The notes under the pieces were generated by a model. It did no database searches. It saw only the letters and a program-made list of their open reading frames with translations, and had not been told where the DNA came from. Below are positions 49,213 through 57,910 of a stretch of DNA of 64,000 nt, piece by piece. The position numbers and the translations under genes were made by a program. Each line of letters opens with the position of its first letter. Within the stretch, counting starts at the first letter, position 1. Origin of the DNA: JAWKTM01 sp041399085. GTDB lineage: Bacteria; Planctomycetota; Planctomycetia; Pirellulales; Pirellulaceae. Location of the stretch: positions 62,001-126,000 of the forward strand of contig JAWKTM010000008.1 of assembly GCA_041399085.1 (NCBI GenBank), read 5' to 3'.

Positions 49213-50790
49213 TCACGCCCGTTTTGCGCCAGGTTGGCCTTGCTCGATTGTGAAAGAGGCTTTGGTCACAATCGGCGAATTCGGCTTGTCGACGAACGGT
49301 GTGACACGGAAATGCGCCGTCCAGGTTTCGGGCGTGAGGTCACACGAAACGTAGCCTCGGTTCGAGTTGTACCAGCGGACGAAATCGTTTTGAGCTGCCG
49401 CCCGTTCGTACTCGGGGATCACGTTGCCGCCATTGCCACCCGAGGTCATGGCCGTGCCGACCAATTCCGTGCCAACCAACGGCGAGCGTGGGTCGGTGAA
49501 GTCCAATTGCAGATCGTTGACCCAGTTCAAGTGGATGTCGCCGGTCAGCACCACGGGATTTGGGATGTTCCGCTCGTGCAAGAAGCGAAGCAATCGGCGA
49601 CGGCTGACTTCATAGCCCGGCCATTGGTCCATGCTATATCGCCGGTCATCGCCTTCGCCACGGTTTAGCGGGGCCATCATCACTTGTTGCGCCAATACGT
49701 TCCACGTAGACGATGATTGCAGCAATCGAGACATCAGCCAGTGCTCTTGGCGGTCGCCGAGCATCGTGGCTTGCGGGTCCAGCGCCTTGTCAATCATTGG
49801 CTTTTGGCCGTCGCCATTCGGTTGATCGGTGCGGTATTGCCGCGTGTCCAGCACATGGAAATTGGCCAAGCGTCCGTATTGGCAACCGCGATAAAGTTTC
49901 ATGTGGGGACCTTGCGGAAACGACCGACGGCGCAGCGGCATGAACTCATAGTAGGCTTGATAGGCGTTCATGCGGCGGGCCAGAAACGCTTCCGGCGAAA
50001 TCCCTTCTTCTTCAGACACTAGATTGGCATAATTATTGTCAAACTCGTGGTCATCCCAGGTAACCAGCCACGGAAACAACCGGTGCGTGTCCTGCAAGGT
50101 CATGTCCAGCCGATACTGGGCGTAGCGCGTGCGATAGTCGTCGAGGCTGACAATTTCACCGCCGATATGTTGCCGCGTTCGTTTGTCCGAGGCCGCGTAC
50201 TCATAAATATAGTCACCTAAGTGAATAACCAGGTCGAGGTCTTCTTGTTGCATGTGAGGATAGCCGTTGAAATAGCCATACTCATAATGTTGGCAGGAAG
50301 TAAAGGCGAATCGCAATCGGTCGGGCATCGTATTGAGGGCTGGGGCCGTGCGAGTTCGCCCGACGGGGCTCGTTTCAGACCCGGCGTGGAAGCGGTAGAA
50401 ATACCAGCGATGCGATTCGAGCCCGTCGACTTCGACGTGTACCGAATGGCCCAACTGCGGCATGGCCATCGCCGTTCCCCGCCGCACAACGTTGGCGAAC
50501 GCCTCGTCCGTGGCGACTTCCCATTCGGTCGGCACCGGCACGTTGGGCATTCCGCCGCCGTCGAGCGGCCGTGGGGCCAGTCGCGTCCAGATGACCACGC
50601 CGTCCGGTTCTGGATCGCCCGACGCAACCCCGAGCGTGAACGGATTGGCGTCGAATCGTGGCGGCTTGCCGACAGGTTCGGCGGCTTGAACGGCAAGCGT
50701 TGGGATGGCGGAAACGGCCGCGATGTATTCGAGAAACGCGCGGCGGTCGATTCCATATCGTCGTCCGGTAGGTTTGCTGGGGTGGTTCAT
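49213..50790 (-). CDS. phoD: PhoD-type alkaline phosphatase/phosphodiesterase
   Basis: A 525-residue exported enzyme that releases phosphate from phosphoesters. A Tat-like leader (GRRYGIDRRAFLEYIAAV) fits PhoD export. The PhoD N-domain (NPFTLGVASGDPEPDGVVIWTRL-like, split here by length) is followed by the metal-binding catalytic core: FTSCQHYEYGYFN, VIHLGDYIYEY, TWDDHEFDNNY, LAQQVMMAPLN and VLTGDIHLNWV. All key Asp, Asn and His boxes are present. Start at the ATG at 50790. Gene stands alone, 195 bp from the redoxin/monooxygenase start on the same strand. Confidence 0.95.
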   Translation of the reverse strand: MNHPSKPTGRRYGIDRRAFLEYIAAVSAIPTLAVQAAEPVGKPPRFDANPFTLGVASGDPEPDGVVIWTRLAPRPLDGGGMPNVPVPTEWEVATDEAFANVVRRGTAMAMPQLGHSVHVEVDGLESHRWYFYRFHAGSETSPVGRTRTAPALNTMPDRLRFAFTSCQHYEYGYFNGYPHMQQEDLDLVIHLGDYIYEYAASDKRTRQHIGGEIVSLDDYRTRYAQYRLDMTLQDTHRLFPWLVTWDDHEFDNNYANLVSEEEGISPEAFLARRMNAYQAYYEFMPLRRRSFPQGPHMKLYRGCQYGRLANFHVLDTRQYRTDQPNGDGQKPMIDKALDPQATMLGDRQEHWLMSRLLQSSSTWNVLAQQVMMAPLNRGEGDDRRYSMDQWPGYEVSRRRLLRFLHERNIPNPVVLTGDIHLNWVNDLQLDFTDPRSPLVGTELVGTAMTSGGNGGNVIPEYERAAAQNDFVRWYNSNRGYVSCDLTPETWTAHFRVTPFVDKPNSPIVTKASFTIEQGQPGAKRA

Positions 50791-50954
50791 GTGGCGCTCC
50801 GTGATTGGTGGGCAAGCGAGATCGTTCGGCCGACGACCATCGTAACAAGCGGCGGAGTCTGTCGCATCGGCGAGGGAACCTCCGCAAAGGAATTGCCGCC
50901 AACTACAATCAGGGGCGTTTTAGTCCCTGATTCGATAACGAAACGGTTACCGCC

Positions 50955-51953
50955 ATGCTTGCCTGCCGAGTCGATGTTTCATTGTGCTTTCTCGCGGTGT
51001 CGGCCATTTTCGGGGCCGCGCCCGCGTGGATCGAGGCCGCCGACACGAAGGCCCCGATTCAAGTTTTCGTTCTCGCGGGCCAATCCAACATGGAAGGCCA
51101 AGGGGTTGTCGATCTGGATCATCCCCAGCATTACAACGGCGGTCGCGGAACGCTCCGGCAAGTGGCCGATGATCCGGCCAAGGCATCGGTCTATCAACAC
51201 ATTCGGACGAAGGATGGCCAGTGGGCTGTTCGCGACGATGTGTGGTGTCGGTACCGCACTCAACACGAACTCAAGAAAGGACCGCTGACGATCGGGTTTG
51301 CCGTCTATCCCGGCAAGCATCACATCGGTCCCGAATTTCAATTCGGACATGTGATCGGGGACGCAATCGAAGCGCCCGTGTTGTTGATTAAGACGGCGTG
51401 GGGCGGCAAGAGCCTGTATGTGGATTTCCGACCGCCCAGTTCATCCGGCGAAGCAGGACCGTTCTATAAGCAGATGATTGCTGAAGTTCGCGAGGCACTG
51501 CGTCACATCCCCGATGACTTCCCGGAGTTGAAAGATCGCCGCGCGGAGTTCGCTGGCTTTGTATGGTTTCAAGGTTGGAACGACGCATTTGGTCCCCCAG
51601 AAGCCAAACAGGAATACGAACAGAATCTGGTCAACTTAATTCATGATGTCCGCGCCGAATTCAATCGTCCGAACCTTCCGGTGGTGATTGGTGAGTTGGG
51701 GAACGGTGGCGAGCAAGTTGGCGAGCAGATAATGGCGATTCGGCAAGCCCAGGCGGCCGCGGCCCGTCGACCAGATTTTCAAGGCCGCGTGGCATTTGTA
51801 AAGACGACGGCATTCGCCCGCCCGCCCGCCGAATCTCCCAATGTGTCTCATGGCCATCATTGGTATGGGAATGCCGAAAGTTACTTTCTCATCGGCGATG
51901 CACTCGGTAAGGCGATGCGGGAACTAATTGCCGCGCCCACTCCGGCCGAATAG
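50955..51953 (+). CDS. SGNH carbohydrate esterase (sialate O-acetylesterase-like)
   Basis: A 332-residue secreted esterase. The signal peptide covers ~1-28. The SGNH blocks are IQVFVLAGQSNMEGQG (Ser), LIKTAWGGKSL (Gly), FVWFQGWNDAFG (Asn region) and SHGHHWYGNAESY (catalytic His). This is the DUF303/CE6-type family that removes acetyl groups from sugars such as acetyl-xylan or sialic acid. Start at the ATG at 50955. Neighbour downstream is another exported hydrolase on the same strand. Confidence 0.92.
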   Translation: MLACRVDVSLCFLAVSAIFGAAPAWIEAADTKAPIQVFVLAGQSNMEGQGVVDLDHPQHYNGGRGTLRQVADDPAKASVYQHIRTKDGQWAVRDDVWCRYRTQHELKKGPLTIGFAVYPGKHHIGPEFQFGHVIGDAIEAPVLLIKTAWGGKSLYVDFRPPSSSGEAGPFYKQMIAEVREALRHIPDDFPELKDRRAEFAGFVWFQGWNDAFGPPEAKQEYEQNLVNLIHDVRAEFNRPNLPVVIGELGNGGEQVGEQIMAIRQAQAAAARRPDFQGRVAFVKTTAFARPPAESPNVSHGHHWYGNAESYFLIGDALGKAMRELIAAPTPAE

Positions 51954-52021
51954 CCGTGCGCAAAAGTGCCTCTGAGCCCTAGCTCCACGTTGTCGACGTC
52001 TCTCAATTCAGGGACCGGAAT

Positions 52022-52975
52022 ATGAAATCTTCGGAAGCAATTACCGCCAGCTCAATCTCACGTTCGTGTCGGTGTCGTGCCGAGCTTCAGTCGATGAATC
52101 GCGGGACTTTGTGTATGGCCGTGGGTTTCGTATGTGTCCTGCTCGCCGGCGTGTTTTTTGTCAGCCCGAGTTTGGCGGGCGACGAGTCCGCCACTCAATC
52201 GGATGTCAACGCCACGCCCGACAATCCGTTTCGCGTGCATACAATCCGTTCGCCCTATCAGTCGGGTGAAACGCGCGTGAGCGTGTTGTTGCCACGGGAC
52301 TATGATACGGATCGCACGTATCGAGTCTTATATGTGTTGCCGGTCGAGGCGGGCGACGGACGGCGTTGGGGCGATGGCTTGGAGGAAGTTCGCCGGGCTG
52401 CTTTGCACGAACGCTTTCAGTTGATCTGTGTCGCTCCCACCTTCTCTCAGTTACCCTGGTATGCGGATCATCCGACCGACAAGACCGTTTGGCAAGAGTC
52501 CTACTTGTTAAAGAGTGTGATCCCGTTGGTCGAAAAGCAGTATTCAACTCGCGGCGATCGACAGGGGCGTCTGTTGGTTGGATTCAGCAAGTCGGGCTGG
52601 GGCGCGATGACGTTGTTGCTGCGAAACCCGAAAACGTTTGCGGCAGCGGCCGCCTGGGACGCGCCGCTGATGATGGAGCAGTTTGGCCAATACGGTTCGG
52701 GGCCGATATTTGGAACCCGCGAGAACTTCCAACGCTACTGGCCAAGTCGCCTGTTGGCGCAGGCTCGCGAACCGCTGGGCGTTCGGCCGCGAATCATTCA
52801 TCTCGGCTACGGCAACTTTCGCGATCACCACGAGCGATTCGAGCGATTGCTGAACGAGCGTCACTTTCCGCATCGGTATGTCGACGGACCGGTTCGCGAG
52901 CACGCTTGGGGCAGTGGTTGGCTGCCGGAAGCGGTCCATAGCTTGATGGAAGCCGTCGAGCCGAATGCCGATTGA
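52022..52975 (+). CDS. exported alpha/beta hydrolase (esterase-D-like)
   Basis: A 317-residue protein of the esterase-D/feruloyl-esterase type. A signal peptide begins at an inner ATG at 52094 (GFVCVLLAGVFFVSPSLA); the ATG at 52022 has AGGGACCGGAAT in front and may be the true start with a long n-region. Strand pattern VSVLLPRDYDTDRTYRVLYVLP is followed by the nucleophile LLVGFSKSGWGAMTLLL (Ser in GxSxxG) and a C-terminal EHAWGSGW with the likely catalytic His. The substrate is unknown. It is 68 bp after the SGNH esterase and probably co-transcribed. Confidence 0.87.
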   Translation: MKSSEAITASSISRSCRCRAELQSMNRGTLCMAVGFVCVLLAGVFFVSPSLAGDESATQSDVNATPDNPFRVHTIRSPYQSGETRVSVLLPRDYDTDRTYRVLYVLPVEAGDGRRWGDGLEEVRRAALHERFQLICVAPTFSQLPWYADHPTDKTVWQESYLLKSVIPLVEKQYSTRGDRQGRLLVGFSKSGWGAMTLLLRNPKTFAAAAAWDAPLMMEQFGQYGSGPIFGTRENFQRYWPSRLLAQAREPLGVRPRIIHLGYGNFRDHHERFERLLNERHFPHRYVDGPVREHAWGSGWLPEAVHSLMEAVEPNAD

Positions 52976-53170
52976 ACGCGTCGAATCGGCCGGATCTCGC
53001 CAAGTCTTCCTGGTTCGCGGCGTGCATGCGTGCGTATTGTGACAACCTTGCGCCAATCCGCACACTTTCGCACACTCCACGGCTTGCTTCGCGGCCGACA
53101 ATCGTGACAATGGTTGGTCGCTGCCCCAGGGAGCGATCAGGCCAGTCGCCCTTGACCACGGAAATAGGAA

Positions 53171-54457
53171 ATGAACGACCGCAGCGGAGCTGACGCCTCT
53201 GTCTCCGATGTCTCCCCCAATTCGCCGCTCCATCGCTCGACGAGCGCGCGCTCGACGGAAAATGAGCTTGTTTCGCACGGAAGCCACGATGGCTACGGCG
53301 ACGCCCGGCTGAAGGCGATCGTGAACACGGCCGTCGATGCGATTGTGACGATCGACGAAAAAGGCATCATCGAATCGATCAATCCGGCTTGCGAGCGGAT
53401 TTTCGGCTACGCGTCGCACGAGCTGATCGGGCGCAACGTGTCGATGCTGATGCCCTCGCCGATGGCCGATGAACATGACGGCTACCTCAGCGAATACCTG
53501 CGGACCGGCATCGCGCGGATCATCGGGATCGGCCGCGAAGTGGTGGCGAAACGGAAGGACGGCAGCGAATTACCCGTGGATTTGGCCGTCAGCGAATTGT
53601 GGCTGGGCGAGCGCCGGTTGTTCACCGGCATTATTCGCGACATCACGGACAAGAAGCGAAGCGAAGAGCGCGCGTTGCAAGCCGAGCGGTTGGCGGCAAT
53701 CGGCCAGATGATGACCGGCATGGTGCATGAAAGCCGCAATGCGTTGCAGCGCACGTTGGCTTGTGTCGAGATGCTGGAACTGGAGGTCGAGGGGAACGAT
53801 GCCGCAATGGACTTGTTGCGTCGGATCGAGAAAGCTCAAGACGATTTGCAGCGGTTGTTTGAGGAAGTCCGCGGCTATGCCGGGCCGCTGAATTTGCAGC
53901 TTCAGCGTGTGCCGATTTCCTCATGTTGGCGCGAGGCTTGGGAAATGCTCTCGCCACAGCGGCGGGATCGCCAATGCCGATTGATCGAACACATCGAAAC
54001 GGATGACGCCCAATGCCGACTGGATCATTTTCGGTTCGTGCAAGTCTTCCGCAACTTGTTCGAGAACTCGTTGGGCGCCTGTAGCGATCCGGTCGAGATC
54101 ACCATCGCCGTTCGGGAAGTCGGCGGCCAGTCGTCCGGCGACCAGTCATCGAATGCAACAGGCGGCGATGCTGCCGCAAGGCTGGAGATCGAAGTCCGTG
54201 ACAACGGGCCGGGGATGTCGCCCGAGCAGCGAGCGCGCGTGTTCGAGCCGTTCTTTACGACCAAACACAAGGGAACCGGACTCGGCATGTCGATCGCGCT
54301 GCGGATTGTCGAAGCACATCTCGGAACGATCAGCGTGGCACAGTCCGGTTCGGACGCAATCAGCTCGGGCCACTCGGCCTCGAAGGATGAAACGTCACCG
54401 GGGGCGACGATTCGGATCTGTTTGCCGCTCGCTCCGGCGGAAGCGATTCGCGCTTGA
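53171..54457 (+). CDS. PAS-domain sensor histidine kinase (FixL-like)
   Basis: A 428-residue cytoplasmic kinase. A PAS domain spans ~45-165 (AIVTIDEKGIIESINPACE, RIFGYASHELIGRNVSMLMP, AKRKDGSELPVDLAVSE, FTGIIRDITDKKRSEE). The His-phosphotransfer box is QMMTGMVHESRNALQRTL with the unusual HESRN in place of HE[LI]RNP. The ATPase domain has FRNLFENSLGAC (N box), VRDNGPGMSPE (G1) and TKHKGTGLGMSIAL (F/G2). No membrane segment. The haem-binding His of FixL cannot be confirmed. No response regulator is adjacent. The ATG at 53171 follows ATAGGAA. Confidence 0.93.
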   Translation: MNDRSGADASVSDVSPNSPLHRSTSARSTENELVSHGSHDGYGDARLKAIVNTAVDAIVTIDEKGIIESINPACERIFGYASHELIGRNVSMLMPSPMADEHDGYLSEYLRTGIARIIGIGREVVAKRKDGSELPVDLAVSELWLGERRLFTGIIRDITDKKRSEERALQAERLAAIGQMMTGMVHESRNALQRTLACVEMLELEVEGNDAAMDLLRRIEKAQDDLQRLFEEVRGYAGPLNLQLQRVPISSCWREAWEMLSPQRRDRQCRLIEHIETDDAQCRLDHFRFVQVFRNLFENSLGACSDPVEITIAVREVGGQSSGDQSSNATGGDAAARLEIEVRDNGPGMSPEQRARVFEPFFTTKHKGTGLGMSIALRIVEAHLGTISVAQSGSDAISSGHSASKDETSPGATIRICLPLAPAEAIRA

Positions 54458-54480
54458 TGCCCTAACGATGACGAATCGGA

Positions 54481-55551
54481 TCACTCTCTTGTCGCGTCAC
54501 GGCTAACGCTTTTCAACTCTCGTTCATCCACTGGCCGTGCCGCGATAAAGACATAGGTGGACGAACTGTACTCGGAAGTCCGCGGCAGCGGGCCGACCAC
54601 GATCGAGGGTCTGCGAGCCGAGAACTCGACGAGCGTCCGAACCGTCCGCTCGTGAACGACCGGCGGCGACTCGCGATCGCTGGCGTCGGTTGGTTTCGGG
54701 GGCTCGCTCAGCGACAACGAAGCCTCCAACAGCAACGTGGGCCGGCCTTCGAGTTCCCGTACATCCTTCGGCGTGAACTCGGCCCGTGTCCCGAACGGCA
54801 GGAACCCGAGCGGCTCGTCGCCGTCTCGCGATCGTCCCGCGACGGGCGTCTCGCCGCCGACATGGAACATGGCTTGTTGGTGCGGCAGCGTCATGATGGT
54901 CGGCTCGGACAAAATTTTCACTTGCTTCTGTTCGAGCTGCTCTCGAAGCTGGCGATCGAAATCTTCGGAGACATCGGGCCAGGGCTGATCGGATTCCGCG
55001 GGCATCGAGCCAGCTTGTTTTAGCTGCTGCGCGATCTCGCCGGAAGCTTCAAAGACGATGCAGCGAATCATGATCGGCGGCCCGGTCGGCTCGGGGCGAT
55101 GCCCGGCATGTGGCTCGGGCAGCCTGGCCAATTCGCGAAACTGCCGCTCGAACATTTCGCCGCGATGACGCCGCTGTTGTTCCAGCTCGTTTTCGATGGC
55201 GGCCAAGCGTTGGTGTTCGCGCCGCAATTCGGTGGCTTGCAACTCGGTTCGCAAGTCGAACAGGCGATCCAGCGCCCTTCGCAATCGCGCGCGTTGCCGG
55301 TCGGTTTGCTCGTCGCTCGGCGGAGACGGTTTCGGCCTGGCAATTTCAGACGCCGCCTCTTTCACGGCCCGCTCCGCCTCGCCAAGTTCTCCGCGCAGCC
55401 GGTCGATCGCACGACCCAGTTCGGCGAGTTCCTGCTCGTGCCGCCGACGCGGTTCGTCGAGTTCTGGCTGAGCGGCAACGGTGCGGCTAATAAGCGCGAT
55501 TGCCAACATCGCAATCAACTTGGCGAGCTGAATTCCGCCTCGGTTCATCAT
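54481..55551 (-). CDS. secretin-domain protein with coiled coil
   Basis: About 356 residues. A signal peptide (~1-27) is followed by a strong Glu/Arg-rich coiled coil (~30-150), a Pro/Glu linker, and a beta domain of ~190 residues that resembles the secretin core of type II/III systems (VKILSEPTIMTLPHQQAMFHV, GGETPVAG, LGFLPFGTRAEFTPKDV). It lacks N0/N1 domains and any full pore signature, so it may be an accessory rather than a gated outer-membrane channel. Two adjacent ATGs, 55551 and 55548, both fit. It lies 94 bp after fliA on the same strand. Confidence 0.72.
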   Translation of the reverse strand: MMNRGGIQLAKLIAMLAIALISRTVAAQPELDEPRRRHEQELAELGRAIDRLRGELGEAERAVKEAASEIARPKPSPPSDEQTDRQRARLRRALDRLFDLRTELQATELRREHQRLAAIENELEQQRRHRGEMFERQFRELARLPEPHAGHRPEPTGPPIMIRCIVFEASGEIAQQLKQAGSMPAESDQPWPDVSEDFDRQLREQLEQKQVKILSEPTIMTLPHQQAMFHVGGETPVAGRSRDGDEPLGFLPFGTRAEFTPKDVRELEGRPTLLLEASLSLSEPPKPTDASDRESPPVVHERTVRTLVEFSARRPSIVVGPLPRTSEYSSSTYVFIAARPVDERELKSVSRDATRE

Positions 55552-55644
55552 CGTCGGTCTCCGTGTGTTTGCGGGTTCGGCCGGCAGTGTAACACCCGGC
55601 CGCAAACTACACAAAGATCAACTTGGTTGACGCGGCTTCCGCAA

Positions 55645-56430
55645 TTACGTGCCGAATTCGGGTCGGCGGCGGCCGAGCTGACCTTGCAGCCGCTGTACGA
55701 TGCTGCTGTGCATCTGGCTAACGCGGCTTTCGCTAAGATCCAGCGTCGCGCCGATCTCTTTCATCGTTAGCTCTTCATAATAGTAGAGAATGATAATGAG
55801 ACGTTCGTTGCGATTCAGGCCCTTGGTCACCAACCGCATTAAATCATTCTTTTGGACGCGACGCGTGGGGTCTTCACCCTTCTTGTCTTCCAGGATGTCG
55901 ATTTCTCGTACATCCTTATAGCTGTCGGTCTCATACCATTTTTTATTCAGGCTCACCAAGTTGACCGCACTCGCTTCCAGGATCATCTTTTCCAGTTCCT
56001 GGATGCTAATCTGCATGTGCTCGGACAGCTCGACTTCGTTCGGGGCCCGTCCCAACTGAGCCTCCAAAGTCTTGGTGGCCTCGTTCAACTTGCTGGCTTT
56101 CGACCGCACCAAGCGTGGCACCCAGTCCATCGTTCGCAGTTCGTCCAGCATCGCGCCGCGGATACGGGGGACACAGTACGTCTCGAATTTGACGCCGCGC
56201 GACATATCAAACGCGTCGATGGCGTCCATCAATCCAAACACGCCGGCGGAGATTAGGTCGTCCAGTTCGACGCCTTCGGGCAAGCGTTGCCAGATGCGTT
56301 CTCCGTTGTATTTAACCAGCGGCAAATAGCGTTCGACAAGCAGATTCCGCAACTCCTTGCGGCTGGGGTCGGCCTTATAAGCTTTCCATACTTCTTGGAT
56401 ATCTTCCGTCGGTGCAGCGGCGGTTACCAT
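55645..56430 (-). CDS. fliA: flagellar sigma-28 factor FliA
   Basis: A 261-residue sigma-70 family factor of the FliA/WhiG group that drives late flagellar genes. Region 2 is LVERYLPLVKYNGERIWQRL, DDLISAGVFGLMDAIDAFD and KFETYCVPRIRGAMLDELR; region 3 is KLNEATKTLEAQLGRAPNEVELSEHM; region 4 has LNRNERLIIILYYYEELTMK and the helix-turn-helix LDLSESRVSQMHSSI. The ATG at 56430 is preceded by a strong GGAGG. Its place after flhA-flhF-flhG matches the classical order in many bacteria. Confidence 0.96.
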   Translation of the reverse strand: MVTAAAPTEDIQEVWKAYKADPSRKELRNLLVERYLPLVKYNGERIWQRLPEGVELDDLISAGVFGLMDAIDAFDMSRGVKFETYCVPRIRGAMLDELRTMDWVPRLVRSKASKLNEATKTLEAQLGRAPNEVELSEHMQISIQELEKMILEASAVNLVSLNKKWYETDSYKDVREIDILEDKKGEDPTRRVQKNDLMRLVTKGLNRNERLIIILYYYEELTMKEIGATLDLSESRVSQMHSSIVQRLQGQLGRRRPEFGT

Positions 56431-56494
56431 GCAATCCTCCGTGATTGGCCAGTCATTCCCTGCTGGCTCGATACGAGTTCCGTCTCGACCGTGT

Positions 56495-56698
56495 TCACTG
56501 CTTGTCGCCATTGGCGAACGAACCCGCGATAATTCCCTCGGCGATTCGTCCGACGATGACTCCGATGGCGGTGAAAATGAACAAGTAGACACAAGCAACC
56601 GGAATCGTGGCCACTAAATCGGCTTGTTCCACGACGCCACGCGCCAATACGGTTGTGAATGCCAAGCATCCGAGTATTCCACCGTAGGCTCGCTTCAT
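56495..56698 (-). CDS. small membrane protein in the flagellar cluster
   Basis: A 67-residue protein with two hydrophobic segments (~3-21 AYGGILGCLAFTTVLARG and ~28-52 VATIPVACVYLFIFTAIGVI), joined by a short acidic turn, and a polar end FANGDKQ. I do not recognise the family. It sits between flhG and fliA, 64 bp ahead of fliA, in the same direction. The ATG at 56698 was preferred over an upstream one at 56722 because the hydrophobic segment begins right after it. Confidence 0.6.
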   Translation of the reverse strand: MKRAYGGILGCLAFTTVLARGVVEQADLVATIPVACVYLFIFTAIGVIVGRIAEGIIAGSFANGDKQ

Positions 56699-57067
56699 CG
56701 CCATTCCCTTGGCTGTCGGCAAAGTCTAGTCATCCGTTCCAGTTTAACGGCTGATTCGCTGCCAACACGTTCCGAAGTTATCGGCGATACGTGGACTCCG
56801 ACTTAAACGCTTTTTCCGATTAGTTGCAGCTCCTTATGTCAATTGCACGGTACTGATGTTGTTTCGATGAAGTTTTACGACCAAGTGTGACGGGCGAGTT
56901 CCGCCGCGCGTCCATGCGCCGCGAACCGCCGTGGGCGACATCATTCGCAAGTGTCACCGTGGCGACGCTTGCAATGCTTTAGACAAATAGATGAGAGAGT
57001 TGGAGATAAGAAATACAAACGAGCGGAATTGTTTCCAGGCATGTGGGTGACGATCGTGCGTGGCTCG
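56699..57067. other. gap between flhG and the small membrane protein
   Basis: No gene is seen. A stem of about 11 pairs with one mismatch lies at 56947-56972 (GCAAGTGTCACC against GGCGACGCTTGC). The length leaves room for a separate promoter for the small gene and fliA; I could not name its boxes. Confidence 0.4.
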
Positions 57068-57910
57068 TTAAGCCACATGGGGGCCGGCTCGATTATGTTT
57101 CGAGCCGGCTTGTGTTAATTCGACGGCCAGGCGCGAAACGGCCCGAGCGGCGGGCGTTTCCGTGTCGCCCGGCTGCCACGGTTCCCGTTCGCCCGCGGAA
57201 TTTGAATCGATGTTCTCCGGAACGAATCCCACAAATCCCAATTGGGCTTCGAGAAATCGTTCGCACGAGCGGCCGATGCGCGTGGCGACTTCGTCCGCCG
57301 TCGTCGCATCGTCGACTCGATTCACAATCAATCGGGGCCAAGCGACCCGCGTTTGAGCGTGCAGGGTTTTTAGCGAAGCGTAGGAATCCATCAAGACCGA
57401 AGATTCGCTCGTGGTGACCAACACCGGTTGGTCGGCCACTTTCCAGAACGTTGTCAACAGCGGATTTGCAATTTCGCCCGCATCGACCAACACCCAATCG
57501 GCATGCAGCCCGAGTGTATGAATCTGTTGCAGCAGCCGCTGCTGTTCGCGCGGCGTGACTTCATGATGGATCGGCGACGACGGTCCGGGCAGGATTTGCA
57601 GCCCGCACGGGCCTCGCTCCAAAACTTCATGCACGTCGCGTCGCGCGGCCAGCACTTCGGCGATCCCGTTGTTCTCGCGCAGTTTGCATCGCCGGGCGAT
57701 CTCGGCCCGGCGCAAATCCGCGTCGACCAATACGGCGCGCAAGCCCTGTCGAGCGACGGCGAGCGCCAGTTCGATGGCCAGCGTCGTGACGCCGACTTCC
57801 GGCCGACCGCCGAACAGGGCGATCATTTTCGGAGGCGGCGCCGCGGCGGCGACTCGCTCGCGCGCGGCTCGCAGCACGAGCTTGCGAAGTTCCGTGGCTT
57901 GATCAGACAT
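57068..57910 (-). CDS. flhG: FlhG-like MinD-family protein with altered P-loop
   Basis: A 280-residue protein of the MinD/ParA/FlhG group that in other bacteria sets flagellar number with FlhF. The usual fold marks are present (GLRAVLVDADLRRAEIARR, GLQILPGPSS, WVLVDAGEIANPLL, PVLVTTSESSVLMDSYASLK, LIVNRVDDATTADEV). The P-loop is ALFGGRPEVGVTTLA; both lysines of the deviant Walker A KGGxGK[ST] are absent, so ATP hydrolysis may be lost. The ATG at 57910 overlaps the flhF stop by 8 bp. A 10-bp hairpin (57083-57109) covers the last codons. Confidence 0.85.
   Translation of the reverse strand: MSDQATELRKLVLRAARERVAAAAPPPKMIALFGGRPEVGVTTLAIELALAVARQGLRAVLVDADLRRAEIARRCKLRENNGIAEVLAARRDVHEVLERGPCGLQILPGPSSPIHHEVTPREQQRLLQQIHTLGLHADWVLVDAGEIANPLLTTFWKVADQPVLVTTSESSVLMDSYASLKTLHAQTRVAWPRLIVNRVDDATTADEVATRIGRSCERFLEAQLGFVGFVPENIDSNSAGEREPWQPGDTETPAARAVSRLAVELTQAGSKHNRAGPHVA

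Noticed and set aside
57083..57109. Terminator inside the flhG end
   Set aside because: The 10-bp stem is perfect but lies in the last codons and has no T run in the direction of transcription.
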